Shown: one piece after another, positions 1 through 12,000 of the stretch | Numbering within the stretch: position 1 is the stretch's first letter | Layout of the letters: every line of letters starts with the position of its first letter | DNA from: Caulobacter sp. S45 | Lineage (GTDB): Bacteria > Pseudomonadota > Alphaproteobacteria > Caulobacterales > Caulobacteraceae | DNA: 64,000 nt | Direction of reading: 5' to 3' | Assembly (NCBI RefSeq): GCF_009765965.1 | Contig: NZ_LMUL01000014.1 | Span: forward strand, 124,001 to 188,000 | Program-made: the position numbers and the translations under genes | The notes under the pieces: generated by a model | What the model was told of the DNA's origin: nothing | The model's database searches: none | Seen by the model: the letters and a program-made list of their open reading frames with translations, nothing else

Positions 1-1
1 C

Positions 2-1820
<1,819 letters not shown>

Positions 1821-1824
<4 letters not shown>

Positions 1825-3155
1825 CGCCCGCCGCCCGCCTCAGCGCCGCCGCCGAGGTCCTGGACCAGCTCGCCACCGGCCGCCTGCCGGCCGACGATGT
1901 GTTGCGCGCCTGGGGCAAGGCCCATCGCTACGCCGGGTCCAAGGACCGCCGCGCCATCAACGAGCGGGTGTTCGCGGTGCTGCGCGCCCGACCCCGCCTG
2001 GTCTGGCGCATGGGCGAAGAGGGCGGACGGGCCCTTGTGCTGGCCTCGCTAGCCGATGTCGATCACCTGTCGATCGAAGAGATCGAGGCCCTGGCGAGCG
2101 GAGAGGGCCATGCTCTCTCCCCGCTGTCGGGCGATGAGCGTGCACGCCTGGGTCAACCGCCGCCGGATGCGCCCGATTGGGTGCAGGCGGGCGCGCCGGC
2201 CTTCGTGACCGAGATGCTGAAGGCCCGCTTTGGTGATGACTGGATGCAGGAGGCCGCGACCCTGATCGGCACGCGCGCGCCGCTCGATCTGCGGGTCAAC
2301 AGCCTGCGTGGCAGCGTCGACCAGGCGATCAACCTGCTCAAGGTCGACGAACTTAAGCCGACGCGCACGCCGTTCAGCGCGCTGGGCCTGCGCCTGCCGC
2401 CCGAGTTGGCGCCCGACGTCCAGCGGATGCGCGCCTTTTCCAGCGGCTGGGTCGAGGTGCAGGACGAGGCGAGCCAGATCGCCGCCGCCCTGGCGGGCGC
2501 GCGGCCGGATTTCATCGTGATCGACTACTGCGCCGGCGGCGGCGGCAAGACCTTGGCGCTCGGAGCCGCCATGCGCGCCACCAACGGGCCGGGCTTCGGA
2601 GAACTGGGCTCGGGCAGCCGCCTGATCGCCTGCGACGTCAGCGGCAAGCGGCTCGACGCCATGGCTTCTCGCCTGGAGCGCGCCGATGTCGCCGCCGAGG
2701 TGCGCCGGCTAGGGCCGAACGGGGAGGGGATGGAGGACCTGGTCGCCACAGCCGACCTGGTGTTCGTGGATGCGCCCTGTTCAGGCTCGGGCACCTGGCG
2801 GCGTCATCCCGAGGGAGCCTGGCGGCTGACCGAGGAGACGGTGAAGCGTCTGTCGGAGCTTCAGGCCGTTATCCTGGCGCGCGCCTCAAGGCTGGTGCGG
2901 CCTGGCGGCCGGTTGGCCTACGCCACCTGCTCGGTCCTGCCGGTGGAGAACGACGATGTCGCCATAGCCTTCGCCGCCGCCCATCCGGATTTCAAGCCGC
3001 TGCCGATCGAGCAGGCCGCACAGACCGCCGCCCTCACCGATCACGCCCGTGCGCGCCTTGGTCAGTTGGCGCAAGGCGGCCACATGCTGCAAATGACCCC
3101 TAACCGCACCGGAACCGACGGGTTCTTCCTCGCCCTCTTCGAAAGGACCGCATGA
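1821..3155 (+). CDS. rsmB: RsmB-family 16S rRNA (cytosine) methyltransferase
   Basis: A SAM-dependent RNA m5C methyltransferase of the RsmB/Sun/NOL1 family, expected to modify 16S rRNA. The open frame extends upstream, but I choose the TTG at 1821. It gives a start [14 protein letters not shown] that fits the family, and its TTGA overlap matches the other junctions in this operon. The N-terminal NusB-like region (about residues 1-130) is divergent. The methyltransferase core has the SAM-binding segment [14 protein letters not shown], the motif IV segment [16 protein letters not shown] and the nucleophile segment [12 protein letters not shown]; both catalytic cysteines are present. Predicted length 444 residues, close to the usual size. 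Exact target base is not provable here. Confidence 0.9.
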
Positions 3156-4720
3156 GCGCCCCCCAAACCCCCGAGCACCAGCGCGTCCTGATCGTCGACT
3201 ATGGCAGCCAGGTCACTCAGCTGATCGCGCGCCGGGTGCGCGAGGACGGCGTCTACTGCGAGGTCCATCCTTGCCAGAAGGTGGACGACGCCTTCCTCGA
3301 CGTGTTCCGCCCCCAGGCGGTGATCCTGTCCGGCGGCCCCGAGAGCGTGATGCACGACGGCAGCTCGCGCGCGCCCCAGAGCGTGTTCGAGCGCGGCGTG
3401 CCGGTGCTGGGCATCTGCTACGGTGAACAGATCATGGCCGCCCAGCTCGGCGGGTCGGTGGAGGGCGGGACGCCGGAATACGGCCGCGCTGAGATCGAGA
3501 TCGTGCGCGAGAGCCCGCTGTTCGAGGGCCTGGGCGCCATCGGCCACCGCGAACCGGTCTGGATGAGCCACGGGGACAGCGTGCGCGCCCTGCCGCAGGG
3601 CTTCGAGCCCATCGCGGTGTCGGAAGGGGCGCCCTTCGCGGTAATCGCCGACGAGGGCCGACGGCTCTATGGCGTGCAGTTCCACCCCGAGGTGGTGCAC
3701 ACCCCGCGCGGCGCCCTGCTGCTGCGCAACTTCACCCGCAGCATCGCCGGCCTGTCGGGCGACTGGACCATGGCCAAGTTCCGCGAGGAGGCCGTCACCC
3801 GCATCCGCGCCCAGGTCGGCAAGGGCAAGGTGATCTGCGGCCTGTCCGGCGGGGTCGACAGCTCGGTCGCCGCCGTACTGATCCACGAGGCCATCGGCGA
3901 ACAACTAACCTGCGTGTTCGTCGACACCGGCCTGCTGCGCTCGGGCGAGGCCGACCAGGTCGTCTCGCTGTTCCGTGGCCAGTACAACATCCCGTTGATC
4001 CATGTGGACGCCGGCGATCAGTTCCTGGGAGAACTCAAGGGCGTCAGCGACCCGGAAACCAAGCGCAAGACCATCGGCCGGCTGTTCATCGAGGTGTTCG
4101 ACCGCGAGGCCGCCAAGATCGACGGCGCCGACTTCCTGGCCCAGGGCACCCTGTATCCCGACGTGATCGAGAGCGTCTCGGTCCACGGCGGCCCCTCGCA
4201 TGTGATAAAGAGCCACCACAATGTCGGCGGCCTGCCCGAGCGGATGAAGCTGAAGCTGGTTGAGCCCCTGCGCGAGCTGTTCAAGGACGAGGTGCGCGCG
4301 CTCGGCCGCGAACTCGGCCTGCCGCCGGTGTTCGTCGGCCGCCACCCGTTCCCCGGCCCAGGTCTCGCCATCCGCATCCCCGGCGAGGTCACGCCCGAGA
4401 AGGTGGCGGTGCTGCAGAAGGCCGATCTGATCTGGCTCGACGAGATCCGCAAGGCCGGCATGTACGACACCATCTGGCAGGCCTTCGCCGTGCTGCTGCC
4501 GGTGAAGACGGTCGGCGTGATGGGCGATGCGCGCACCTACGAGGACGTCTGCGCGCTGCGGGCTGTATCCTCAGTGGACGGCATGACGGCGGAGTTCTCG
4601 CGCCTGCCCTGGGACCTGCTCGACCGCGCCTCCACCCGCATCGTCAACGAGGTGAAGGGCATCAACCGCGTCGTCTACGACATCACATCCAAGCCACCGG
4701 GGACGATCGAGTGGGAGTAG
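3152..4720 (+). CDS. guaA: GMP synthase (glutamine-hydrolysing)
   Basis: Converts XMP to GMP using ATP and glutamine, completing the branch begun by GuaB. The 522-residue product has an N-terminal class I glutamine amidotransferase domain with the nucleophile motif GICYGEQ (about residue 90) and a distal FHPE histidine/glutamate motif. The ATP pyrophosphatase domain follows with the P-loop GLSGGVDSS (about residue 230). The C-terminal dimerisation domain ends KPPGTIEWE, the typical GuaA end. The ATG overlaps the rsmB stop by four bases. Full length and all key residues are intact. Confidence 0.98.
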   Translation: MSAPQTPEHQRVLIVDYGSQVTQLIARRVREDGVYCEVHPCQKVDDAFLDVFRPQAVILSGGPESVMHDGSSRAPQSVFERGVPVLGICYGEQIMAAQLGGSVEGGTPEYGRAEIEIVRESPLFEGLGAIGHREPVWMSHGDSVRALPQGFEPIAVSEGAPFAVIADEGRRLYGVQFHPEVVHTPRGALLLRNFTRSIAGLSGDWTMAKFREEAVTRIRAQVGKGKVICGLSGGVDSSVAAVLIHEAIGEQLTCVFVDTGLLRSGEADQVVSLFRGQYNIPLIHVDAGDQFLGELKGVSDPETKRKTIGRLFIEVFDREAAKIDGADFLAQGTLYPDVIESVSVHGGPSHVIKSHHNVGGLPERMKLKLVEPLRELFKDEVRALGRELGLPPVFVGRHPFPGPGLAIRIPGEVTPEKVAVLQKADLIWLDEIRKAGMYDTIWQAFAVLLPVKTVGVMGDARTYEDVCALRAVSSVDGMTAEFSRLPWDLLDRASTRIVNEVKGINRVVYDITSKPPGTIEWE

Positions 4721-4729
4721 GGCCCGGGG

Positions 4730-5718
4730 TCAATCACCGCCCTTTTCGGTGATGAACCTTAGCTCCGGCTTGCCTCTGCAGCCGTAGACATCGTGCAAGA
4801 TCGCGAGCAGCTCGCGCGCGATGGCCGCATCGTCGAACAGCTCCAAGGGATAGCTCTTCCAGTAGTTCGGAGCCCGGCCGGGGTCTTTGAAGCCGGCTGC
4901 ACGCAGGAGGGCCAGCCGCTCGGGCGTGAGAACGCTAGCCAGTTCAGGTCGGCTGTCTGCGGAGACGGCCTCGCAATAGATCGAGGCCGGAGAGGTTTCC
5001 GGCTCGCACTGGACGTAACCGAATACCGTATCCAGCGCGACGAAGACCCGGCGACCGCTGTTGACCCGCAAGCGCTGGATTTCCCCGGTCGCCCTGGCCC
5101 CATACATCCCGAACAGGTCGGCTGTCGGCGCCACGTCTCGCCCCGGCGGCGGGGTGTAGAAGCATGTGTGCACGGCCGTGGCCGCCATGGCGTGCGCGTC
5201 GTTGACCGATCCCGCGAGATTCTGGCTGGGCCCGTTGCGCGGTGGGCAAGGCTCGCTGGCGACCCAGTTGCTCTCGACTTCCAGGTTCTGGAGGTCGGCG
5301 TCATAGGCCTGCGCCAGGGTGTCCAGGAGGCTGTCCGCGATCCCATTAACCGGCATGCCAGCCGGATAGCTATGGGTGTAGTTGCCGAAATCCGGATCGA
5401 GCCGCCATCCCAGGGCGGCTAGACGTGAGAGCTTTTCGGTCGTCAGAACGTGCTGGAGCGAGGGTTGCATGAGCGCGCCCGCCGCTTCGCACCGCAGGTG
5501 ATGGTCGGGCGGGCGCTGGCATTGGACGTACTTGTTGCCGTCCCAAACGGTGGCAACCCCGTCTTGCCGGGTTGATCCAGCGTGATCACGTTTTCCAACG
5601 CCGCCGCGATACGAGATCTGATCGGCGTAGGTTGGTCGGCTCGCACCAAGCTTGGCGAAGCGCCCAGCATCAGGCCCAGGATGGCGCACCCGGCCATCAA
5701 CTGTCTGCGAATCAGCAT
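4730..5718 (-). pseudogene. Exported two-repeat TY-Chap/YbjN-like protein, frameshifted
   Basis: Two minus-strand frames join into one protein. The first starts with ATG at 5718 and encodes a clear Sec signal peptide (MLIRRQLMAGCAILGLMLGA, then a VRADQ cleavage region). It loses similarity to the rest at an LDQPGKTG segment. The matching continuation (VATVWDGNKYVQC) is in the -1 frame, and the switch falls on a C4 run (G4 on the coding strand) at 5557-5560. The rest contains two tandem copies of one domain. Copy 1 begins YVQCQRPPDHHLRCEA and continues LQHVLTTEKLSRLAALG; copy 2 has YVQCEPETSPASIYCEA and LASVLTPERLALLRAAG. The fold resembles YbjN/TY-Chap chaperone-like domains, which is my inference. 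It may be a real pseudogene, a base-call error in a homopolymer, or ribosomal slippage. It is convergent with guaA. Confidence 0.7.
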
Positions 5719-6143
5719 GTGGTGGAATCCAACGAATTACAGCCCGAGCCAAAACCTATAGGCGAAGATTGCAGCTGTCGCGGAGGTGCGTCGAAGCCAG
5801 CGGGAACATTTCCGATCCGGGAGACAACCCGGTGCGCGAGGAATTTCTACGCCCTGCGGCCGAGTCTATGAATACACTCCGTTTACGGATCATCTCTTCG
5901 GTGAGGAAACTGCAACGTCCGCATAATGGCGAGTGCTGAACAGCGAATCGCCGCTCTTGCGCAAACCCGATACGCCGGCGGACCTGGGCGCCGTCCTGGG
6001 CAAATTGTTGAACTGAAGCTGTTCGCCCCAGCGAGTTGCACAGTTTCAGGTATTGATGCGCAGTCAGCCGCCGCGAGGCGACGTCGGGCGAATTCCGGCC
6101 GGCTCCAGCTTGGCATTTGGACGCGATCGGGTATCAGAAGCAC
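5719..6143. other. Intergenic region with no supported gene
   Basis: About 425 bases between the frameshifted exported gene and the TetR gene. Short open frames on both strands here have no recognisable protein, no convincing ribosome binding site and no conserved motif. It should hold the divergent promoters of both flanking genes, but I could not place a convincing -35/-10 pair. Confidence 0.5.
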
Positions 6144-6776
6144 ATGGTTTCCCCGACCAATACGAGCGGCATGAAGACAGCGGAACCGGTTTCCGTCGAC
6201 CTGCGGGAGCTTAAACGTCTCCGTACGGAGCAACGACTGATCGAGGTGGCGATCAAGCTGTTCGTCGAACGTGGATTCGAGCAGACGACGCTGCAGCAGA
6301 TCGCCGAGACGGCCGAGATCGCGCCGCGGACTATCTTCCACCATTTCTCGACCAAGGAAGAACTGGTCGCCGCGTGGCAGGACCAGGTGCGCTCCGATCT
6401 ATGCGCCGTCGTCGCAGAGCAGCCGACCCAGAGCGGACCGCTAGGCGTGCTGGAAGCGGCGGTGATGGCGGTGCTCATGCCGCGCGGTGAAGAGCACGCC
6501 GTGGTGACCAAGCTGATCGAGCGCACGCCGGCCTTGCGCAGTCGTGACGAACTCAAGAACGGCGATTTGGAGCGCACGCTGAGCACCGGGCTCTGGACCC
6601 GGTTCGGCGGGAAGATCACCGAGATCGAGGCCGATCTGTGCGCCAGCGTGGCGATCGCCACGCTGGGGATCGCCCGGCGCCTGTGGCTGGCCGATGGCGG
6701 GCGCAGCGACCCGATCCCCTATGGCCAAAAGGTCTTCGCCCTGCTGAAAAGCGGCGTGCTTTCGGCAGGCCGCTGA
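6144..6776 (+). CDS. TetR/AcrR family transcriptional regulator
   Basis: A one-component repressor-type regulator. The N-terminal helix-turn-helix is clear: VAIKLFVERGFEQTTLQQIAE, then the recognition helix region IAPRTIFHHFSTKEEL, at about residues 20-65. The rest is an all-helical ligand-binding domain without a recognisable ligand class. I choose the ATG at 6144; the ATG at 6171 (MKTAEPVSVD) is an equally reasonable start, and a TTG at 6117 is less likely. The next gene, an ArsC-like protein, follows after 25 bases and may be co-transcribed. The target genes are unknown. Confidence 0.88.
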   Translation: MVSPTNTSGMKTAEPVSVDLRELKRLRTEQRLIEVAIKLFVERGFEQTTLQQIAETAEIAPRTIFHHFSTKEELVAAWQDQVRSDLCAVVAEQPTQSGPLGVLEAAVMAVLMPRGEEHAVVTKLIERTPALRSRDELKNGDLERTLSTGLWTRFGGKITEIEADLCASVAIATLGIARRLWLADGGRSDPIPYGQKVFALLKSGVLSAGR

Positions 6777-6801
6777 GGGACGCAGGCATAAGGCGCGCGC
6801 G

Positions 6802-7155
6802 ATGACCCAGTCTGTCGTGATCCACGGGATCAAGGCTTGCGACACGATGAAGAAGGCCCGAGCGTGGCTCGAGGCGCACGGCGTCGAATACCGCTTCCAC
6901 GACTACAAGACGCAGGGCGTCGAGCGCGCGGCGCTGGAAGACTGGGCGCGTGTCGTGGGTTGGGAAACCCTGTTGAATCGCGCCGGCACGACCTTCCGCA
7001 AGCTGCCGGATGCGGACAAGGCGAACCTCGACGAGGGTCGGGCGATCGCGCTGATGCTGGCCCAGCCCTCGATGATCAAGCGTCCTGTGCTGGAAGCGGG
7101 TGGGAAGCTGATCGTCGGCTTCAAGCCCGATAGCTACGCTGCGGCGTTCGGCTAA
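6802..7155 (+). CDS. ArsC/Spx-type (YffB-like) thioredoxin-fold protein
   Basis: A 117-residue cytosolic protein of the ArsC/Spx superfamily. The N-terminal motif GIKACDTMKKARAWLE is typical of the YffB group, which keeps a single cysteine. A C-terminal MIKRPVLE segment matches the arsenate-reductase family position where the substrate arginine sits. Known relatives bind glutathione weakly; their cellular role is not established, and arsenate reduction should not be assumed. Length is normal for the group. It lies 25 bases after the TetR gene on the same strand. Confidence 0.88.
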   Translation: MTQSVVIHGIKACDTMKKARAWLEAHGVEYRFHDYKTQGVERAALEDWARVVGWETLLNRAGTTFRKLPDADKANLDEGRAIALMLAQPSMIKRPVLEAGGKLIVGFKPDSYAAAFG

Positions 7156-7182
7156 GCGTCGCCCGACGGCGCCCCTGATCCT

Positions 7183-8076
7183 CTACGCGGGGACCGCCCG
7201 CAGTTGCACCACATCACGCCTCGGCGGCGCGCCGAACATGCGGGCGTATTCGCGGCTGAACTGGGACGCGCTCTCGTAGCCGACCTGATAGGCCGCGTCC
7301 GTGGCGTTGGCGGCGTCCGCCAGCATCAGCCGCCGCGCTTCCAGCAGCCGGAGATGCTTCTGGAATTGCAGCGGCGTCATCGCCGTCAGCGCCTTGAAGT
7401 GCTGGTGGAACGAGGTCGGGCTCATATTGGCGGTGGCGGCCAACTGTTCGACCCGGATCGGGCGGCCGAAGTCGCCGCGCATGGCATGGATGGCGTTGGC
7501 GATGCGCTGGGTGTGGCTGCTGGGCAGGGCGAGCTTGCAGATCTCGCCGCCATGGGGACCCGTCAGCAGCCAATAGTAGATTTCCCGCATGATCGACGGC
7601 GAAAGGATCGGGATCGCCTGGGGCGTCTCCAGCACCCGCATCAGCCGCAACATGCACTCGGCCAGCCGGTCGTCGACATCCTGCACGAAGAGGCAGGGCC
7701 TCGTCGCGGCGTTCGGCCGGACCGGCATGTCGAGCTGGTCCATGATCTCGCGCATCAGGCCGACGTCGAAATCCAGCACGATCCCTAGGAAGGGCTCGTC
7801 GGCGCTCGCGCGGGTGACGCCGCCGAGCAGGGGGAGTTCGACGTTGATGACCAGCGCCTGCATCTCGCCGTAGTGGAAGACATCGTCGCCCAGCATCACC
7901 TGCTTGGCGCCCTGCACGACCACGCAGAGGGTGGGCCGGTAAAGCACATGGTGGGGCAGGCTTTCGCGACGGCTCCGCATAAGCACCAGCCTGTCGATCT
8001 GGGTCAGGTGCACGCCGTCCGTATCGCCGTGAGCGGCGATGTAGGCGGCGACGGCCGCCTGCAATGGCGTAGGCAT
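7183..8076 (-). CDS. AraC family transcriptional regulator (AraC_N type)
   Basis: A 297-residue regulator. Residues about 20-170 form the AraC_N sensor domain (RPTLCVVVQGAKQVMLGDDV and the downstream VELPLLGG segment). Residues about 190-290 carry two helix-turn-helix motifs (RVEQLAATANMSPTSFHQHF and AAYQVGYESASQFSREYAR). Members of this subtype usually control a nearby oxidoreductase. Here an SDR gene is divergent, 171 bases away, so that is the likely target. A perfect 12-bp palindrome sits just upstream of the start. Confidence 0.92.
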   Translation of the reverse strand: MPTPLQAAVAAYIAAHGDTDGVHLTQIDRLVLMRSRRESLPHHVLYRPTLCVVVQGAKQVMLGDDVFHYGEMQALVINVELPLLGGVTRASADEPFLGIVLDFDVGLMREIMDQLDMPVRPNAATRPCLFVQDVDDRLAECMLRLMRVLETPQAIPILSPSIMREIYYWLLTGPHGGEICKLALPSSHTQRIANAIHAMRGDFGRPIRVEQLAATANMSPTSFHQHFKALTAMTPLQFQKHLRLLEARRLMLADAANATDAAYQVGYESASQFSREYARMFGAPPRRDVVQLRAVPA

Positions 8077-8082
8077 GGCGAT

Positions 8083-8094
8083 CTTTCGCGAAAG
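8083..8094. promoter_or_regulatory. Perfect palindrome upstream of the AraC gene
   Basis: The 12-base palindrome CTTTCGCGAAAG ends seven bases from the AraC start codon, in the divergent AraC/SDR intergenic region. It could be an operator or part of the regulator's leader hairpin. Function is inferred from position only. Confidence 0.4.
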
Positions 8095-8247
8095 GCGTTG
8101 CGCTGGTCGCCCAAACCTAACGGATACGCCGCTTCATCGCAAACCCGTTGAATGTAGGATCAGGCAAGAAGTGTGCGCCTTCCAGCATTCGGATCGGCGC
8201 AGCAGCGCGCTAGGTTGCCGTCACGCAATAGGCTTGGGAGTCCTCCG

Positions 8248-9030
8248 ATGTCGGATAAAAGTACAACTAAATCAGAAGGCAAGGTGGCGATCGTCACCGG
8301 CAGCAGCCGAGGTCTGGGACGCAGCACCGCCCTAAACCTCGCCGAACGTGGTGTGGACGTCATCGTCACCTATCATTCAAATCATGCAGAATCGGACGCC
8401 GTGGTCGCCGGCATACAGGCGTTGGGGCGCAAGGCCGTCGCCCTGCCGCTCGACAGCGGGGACGTCGCGAGTTTCGACGGCTTCGCGGCCGGAATCGGGC
8501 GCGCCCTGCACGAGACCTGGGGCGTGGAGCGGTTCGACTACCTGGTCAACAATGGCGGCGCGGGTCACGCCGCCCCATTCGCCGAGGTCCAGGAAGCCGA
8601 CTTCGACCAGCTGTACAATGTCCATCTCAAGGGCGTGTTCTTCCTGACCCAGAAGCTGCTGCCGCTAATCGCGGATGGCGGCCGGATCGTGAACATTTCG
8701 TCCGGGCTCACGCGCTTCGCCTTCCCCGGATCGAGCGCCTACGCCACGATGAAGGGCGCGGTCGAGGTGCTGAGCCGCTACATGGCCAAGGAGTTGGGGC
8801 CGCGTGGCATTGCAGTCAACGTCGTGGCGCCTGGGGCGATCGCTACGGATTTCCGCGGCGGCGCTGTGCGCGACAATCCCGAGATGAACAAGCAGGTCGC
8901 CTCGGTCACCGCCCTGGGCCGTGTCGGCCTGCCCGAGGATATTGGACCGATGATCGCGTCGCTGCTGTCGGACGACAACCGCTGGGTCACGGGACAGCGT
9001 ATCGAGGTTTCGGGCGGCATGATGATCTGA
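8248..9030 (+). CDS. SDR family NAD(P)-dependent oxidoreductase
   Basis: A classical short-chain dehydrogenase of 260 residues. The cofactor motif is VTGSSRGLGRS (about residue 16), followed by NNGG and the catalytic YATMK (Tyr and Lys four apart, after the serine of NISSG). It ends with the common SDR tail TGQRIEVSGGMMI. I choose the ATG at 8248 with GGGAG eight bases upstream, rather than the earlier in-frame start, because the extra 25 residues look non-coding. The substrate is unknown. It is divergent from the AraC regulator that probably controls it. Confidence 0.92.
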   Translation: MSDKSTTKSEGKVAIVTGSSRGLGRSTALNLAERGVDVIVTYHSNHAESDAVVAGIQALGRKAVALPLDSGDVASFDGFAAGIGRALHETWGVERFDYLVNNGGAGHAAPFAEVQEADFDQLYNVHLKGVFFLTQKLLPLIADGGRIVNISSGLTRFAFPGSSAYATMKGAVEVLSRYMAKELGPRGIAVNVVAPGAIATDFRGGAVRDNPEMNKQVASVTALGRVGLPEDIGPMIASLLSDDNRWVTGQRIEVSGGMMI

Positions 9031-9042
9031 CGGCCTGCGGGC

Positions 9043-9068
9043 GGGCGGCGCCGTTTCGAGCGCCGCCC
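9043..9068. terminator. Bidirectional hairpin between convergent genes
   Basis: A perfect 9-bp inverted repeat, GGGCGGCGC at 9043-9051 and GCGCCGCCC at 9060-9068, with an eight-base loop. It sits between the SDR stop and the convergent GH18/deacetylase/GT2 gene stop. There is no long T run, so it may need Rho or act only as an mRNA 3' stabiliser. Confidence 0.55.
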
Positions 9069-12000
9069 TAGCCGCCCACTGTCGCGGTGGAGCCTTTCAC
9101 CGTCAGCCCCAGGGATTGGGCGTCGCGGGTACGGCCATGGTCCATGGTCACCGTGGCTTTGCGGTCGATCTTGTTCCAGCCGACGATCGGTCCCCGCACC
9201 GCCGTGATCACGGCCTTGATCACCACATGGTACATCAGCTGGCGATAGCCGAAGCGTTGCACCGGCAGCCAGCCGAGGCTTCCCCATGGCGCATCGCGCT
9301 CCAGCGCCATGCCGAGCGCCGCCGCGGACAGGTCGACCAGCACGAACGCGCCCCAGTAGAGCAGGGTCTGGTTCAGCAGCTGATGGTCCCACTCGGTCGG
9401 GTGAGAAAACCAGTCGAGCGCGGCCCAGAACAGGCTGAACAGCACGGCCGCGTCCACCAGGGGCGCCACCAGGGCCAGGAAGATCTGGAACATCCAGACC
9501 TGGGGCAGGGCGACCAGGCCCAGCAACGGGCGGTCGGTCTCGAGGATGGCGGCCCGGTGCTTCCACACGCATTGCAGGGTCCCGAACGACCAGCGGAAGC
9601 GCTGCTTGAGCAGGCCGCGCATGGTCTGGGGCGCTTCGGTGTAGGCTCGGGCCTCCGGATCGAACTCCACGGCCCAGCCGGCGCGCTGCACGGCCAGCGT
9701 CAGATCCTGGTCTTCGGCCAGGGTGTCGTCGGGAAAGCCGCCCAGGGCCTCGATGGCGCTGCGGCGCCAGGCGCCGACCGCGCCCGGCACCACGGTGATC
9801 ACGCCCAGCGCGGAAAGCGCCCGGCGTTCCAGATTCTGGGCGGTGACGTATTCGAGCGCCTGCCACTTGGTGATCAGGTTGATACGGTTGCCGACCAGGG
9901 CGTTGCCGGCGACCGCCCCGACCTTGGGGTTCTGGAACCAGGCGGCCAGGCGGCCGATGGTTTCGGACGGGAACTGGGTGTCGGCGTCCAAGGCGACGAC
10001 GATATCGCCCTTGGCCGCCTTCAGCCCGCGATTGAGCGCCGCCGCCTTGCCCCCGTTGGTGAAGCTCATCAGCTGCACGCGTGGATCTTCGCCGAAAGCC
10101 GCCTGCACCCGGGCTGCGGTGGCGTCCTTGGAGCCGTCGTCGAGCACCAGCACCTCAAGCTCGCGCCAGGAGGACTGCAGGATGCGTTGGATCGAGGCGA
10201 CGATCACCGCCTCCTCGTTGAAGCAGGGGATCAACACCGTCACCAGAGCGCGCGGGCGATCGTCGCTGAACTCCGGCTCGGGTCGCTTGGCGGCGCGCAG
10301 GCGGTGGACGATGGCGAGCGTGGACAGGAAGAGCAGCCGCGCGAGGCCCAGGACGATGGCGCTGACGAACAGGACCGTGATCCCCTTGTCGAATTCGCGC
10401 ACGATGTCGAAGGCCGCGCGATCCAGCAGCAGTTGGCCGCGCTCGGCGCGTGTCGGCGGCATGGCTTGCGCGGGAGAGAGACCGGCGAGTTCGGCGACAG
10501 TGACCAGGCGGTAGCCGCGCGCGCGCAGGGCGTCGATCAGGTGGGGCAGGGCGGCGATGGTGTGGCTGCGGTCGCCGCCCGAATCGTGCAGCAGCACGAC
10601 CTGGCCCGCCGTCTCGGGATTGGTGTCCTTCAGCCGGTCCAGGGTGCGCGACACGATCAGCTTGGAATCGGGACGCTTCCAATCGTCGGGATCGACCCGC
10701 AGGCCCACGCTCAGATAGCCGAGGTCGCGCGCCGTGATCAGCGGCGCCACCTCCCGCGGGGTCGAGGGCGACGCATCGCCCAGGTAAGGCGGCCGGAAGA
10801 ACCGCATCGTGTGTCCGGTGATCACCTGGAACAGCCGTTGGGTGAGGTTCAGCTCCAGGTTGACCTGGGTGTTGGACACGGTTCCAATATTGGGGTGGGT
10901 ATAGGTGTGGCTACCAACGATATGGCCGTCCGCCAGTTCGCGCCGAACCAGTTCGGGCCATGTCTCCATGTTCTCGCCGATAACGAAGAAGGTGGCGGGG
11001 ACATGCTTTTCCTTCAGGATCTTCAGGATCTGCGGCGTCCAGTGCGGATCGGGGCCGTCGTCGAAGGTCAACGCGATCTCGCCCGGATGCGCGCCCAGGC
11101 GCTGGACGACATAGGCGGTGGGAATCTTGTCGAACCGCTCGCCGGTGATCAGGCCCATACCGGGATCGGTGGAAAGCGTCCGCAGCCCAGGGGTGGGCTC
11201 GGCGATGGGGTTCATCACCTCGCCGGTGCCGTTGAAGTCGACATCGGCGCTCGGCGGCATGACCCGCAGGTCGCCGACCTTGGCGGAGCCATAGGGCTTG
11301 CCCAGAATCTTCCACACGCCCGGGTCTTCCGTACCCATCCGCCAGAGGGCGTAGCCGCGCGGCCGCCAGGCGTCGGCCATGTGGACCTGATTGTAGAGGG
11401 TCGCGGCGTCGAGGAACCAGACGGTATGCGGCTGGCCGTCCTCGTCGGCGTAGTTGAAGGTCGGGTTCAGCGCAGCGCGGTCGAAGCGGATTTTCGCGCC
11501 CGCATCCTGGGCGGTCAGCGTCGCCTCATGGAAGGAGGCCGGGTCGCCGTGGCCGCCCTTGACCCAGTCGTAGCCAAACGCCCCAAGTGCGAGCACCGTC
11601 TTGTTGGGATCGAGCGCGCCGAACCCTTCGGTCAGGTGCTTCTCGAACCAGGCCTGGCTGGCGACCGGACCAGGACCGCCGGTCCAGTAGTGTTCGTCGT
11701 AGGCCATCAACACCAGGGTGTCGGAGGCTTGCCCCAAGGCCTTCAACGGCCAGTCGGAATCGTCGAACGGCGCTGTGACCCAGATCTCGCGGCCGCTCGA
11801 TTGGAATGCGGCGTTGGCCTCGGCGATGAAGCTCGGGTAGGCGGCCAGGCCCACCTTGGACATGTTCTCCAGGTCGAAGACATAGCCGGCGTAGCCGCGC
11901 TGCTTGGCCAAGGCCAGCAGGTTGGCGATCAGGGCGTGACGGGCGGGGACGCTGGTGAGCAGGCGGTCGGCCAGCTTGCCGTTCCACAGCTTGTCGTCGG

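Noticed and set aside
4733-4753. ATCACCG...CGGTGAT hairpin after guaA as a terminator
   Set aside because: It has no T run downstream and codes for the end of the convergent gene, so I do not call it a terminator.
5652-6174. Overlapping short plus-strand frames upstream of the TetR gene
   Set aside because: No ribosome site, no known motif and Arg-rich composition; kept as an intergenic region.
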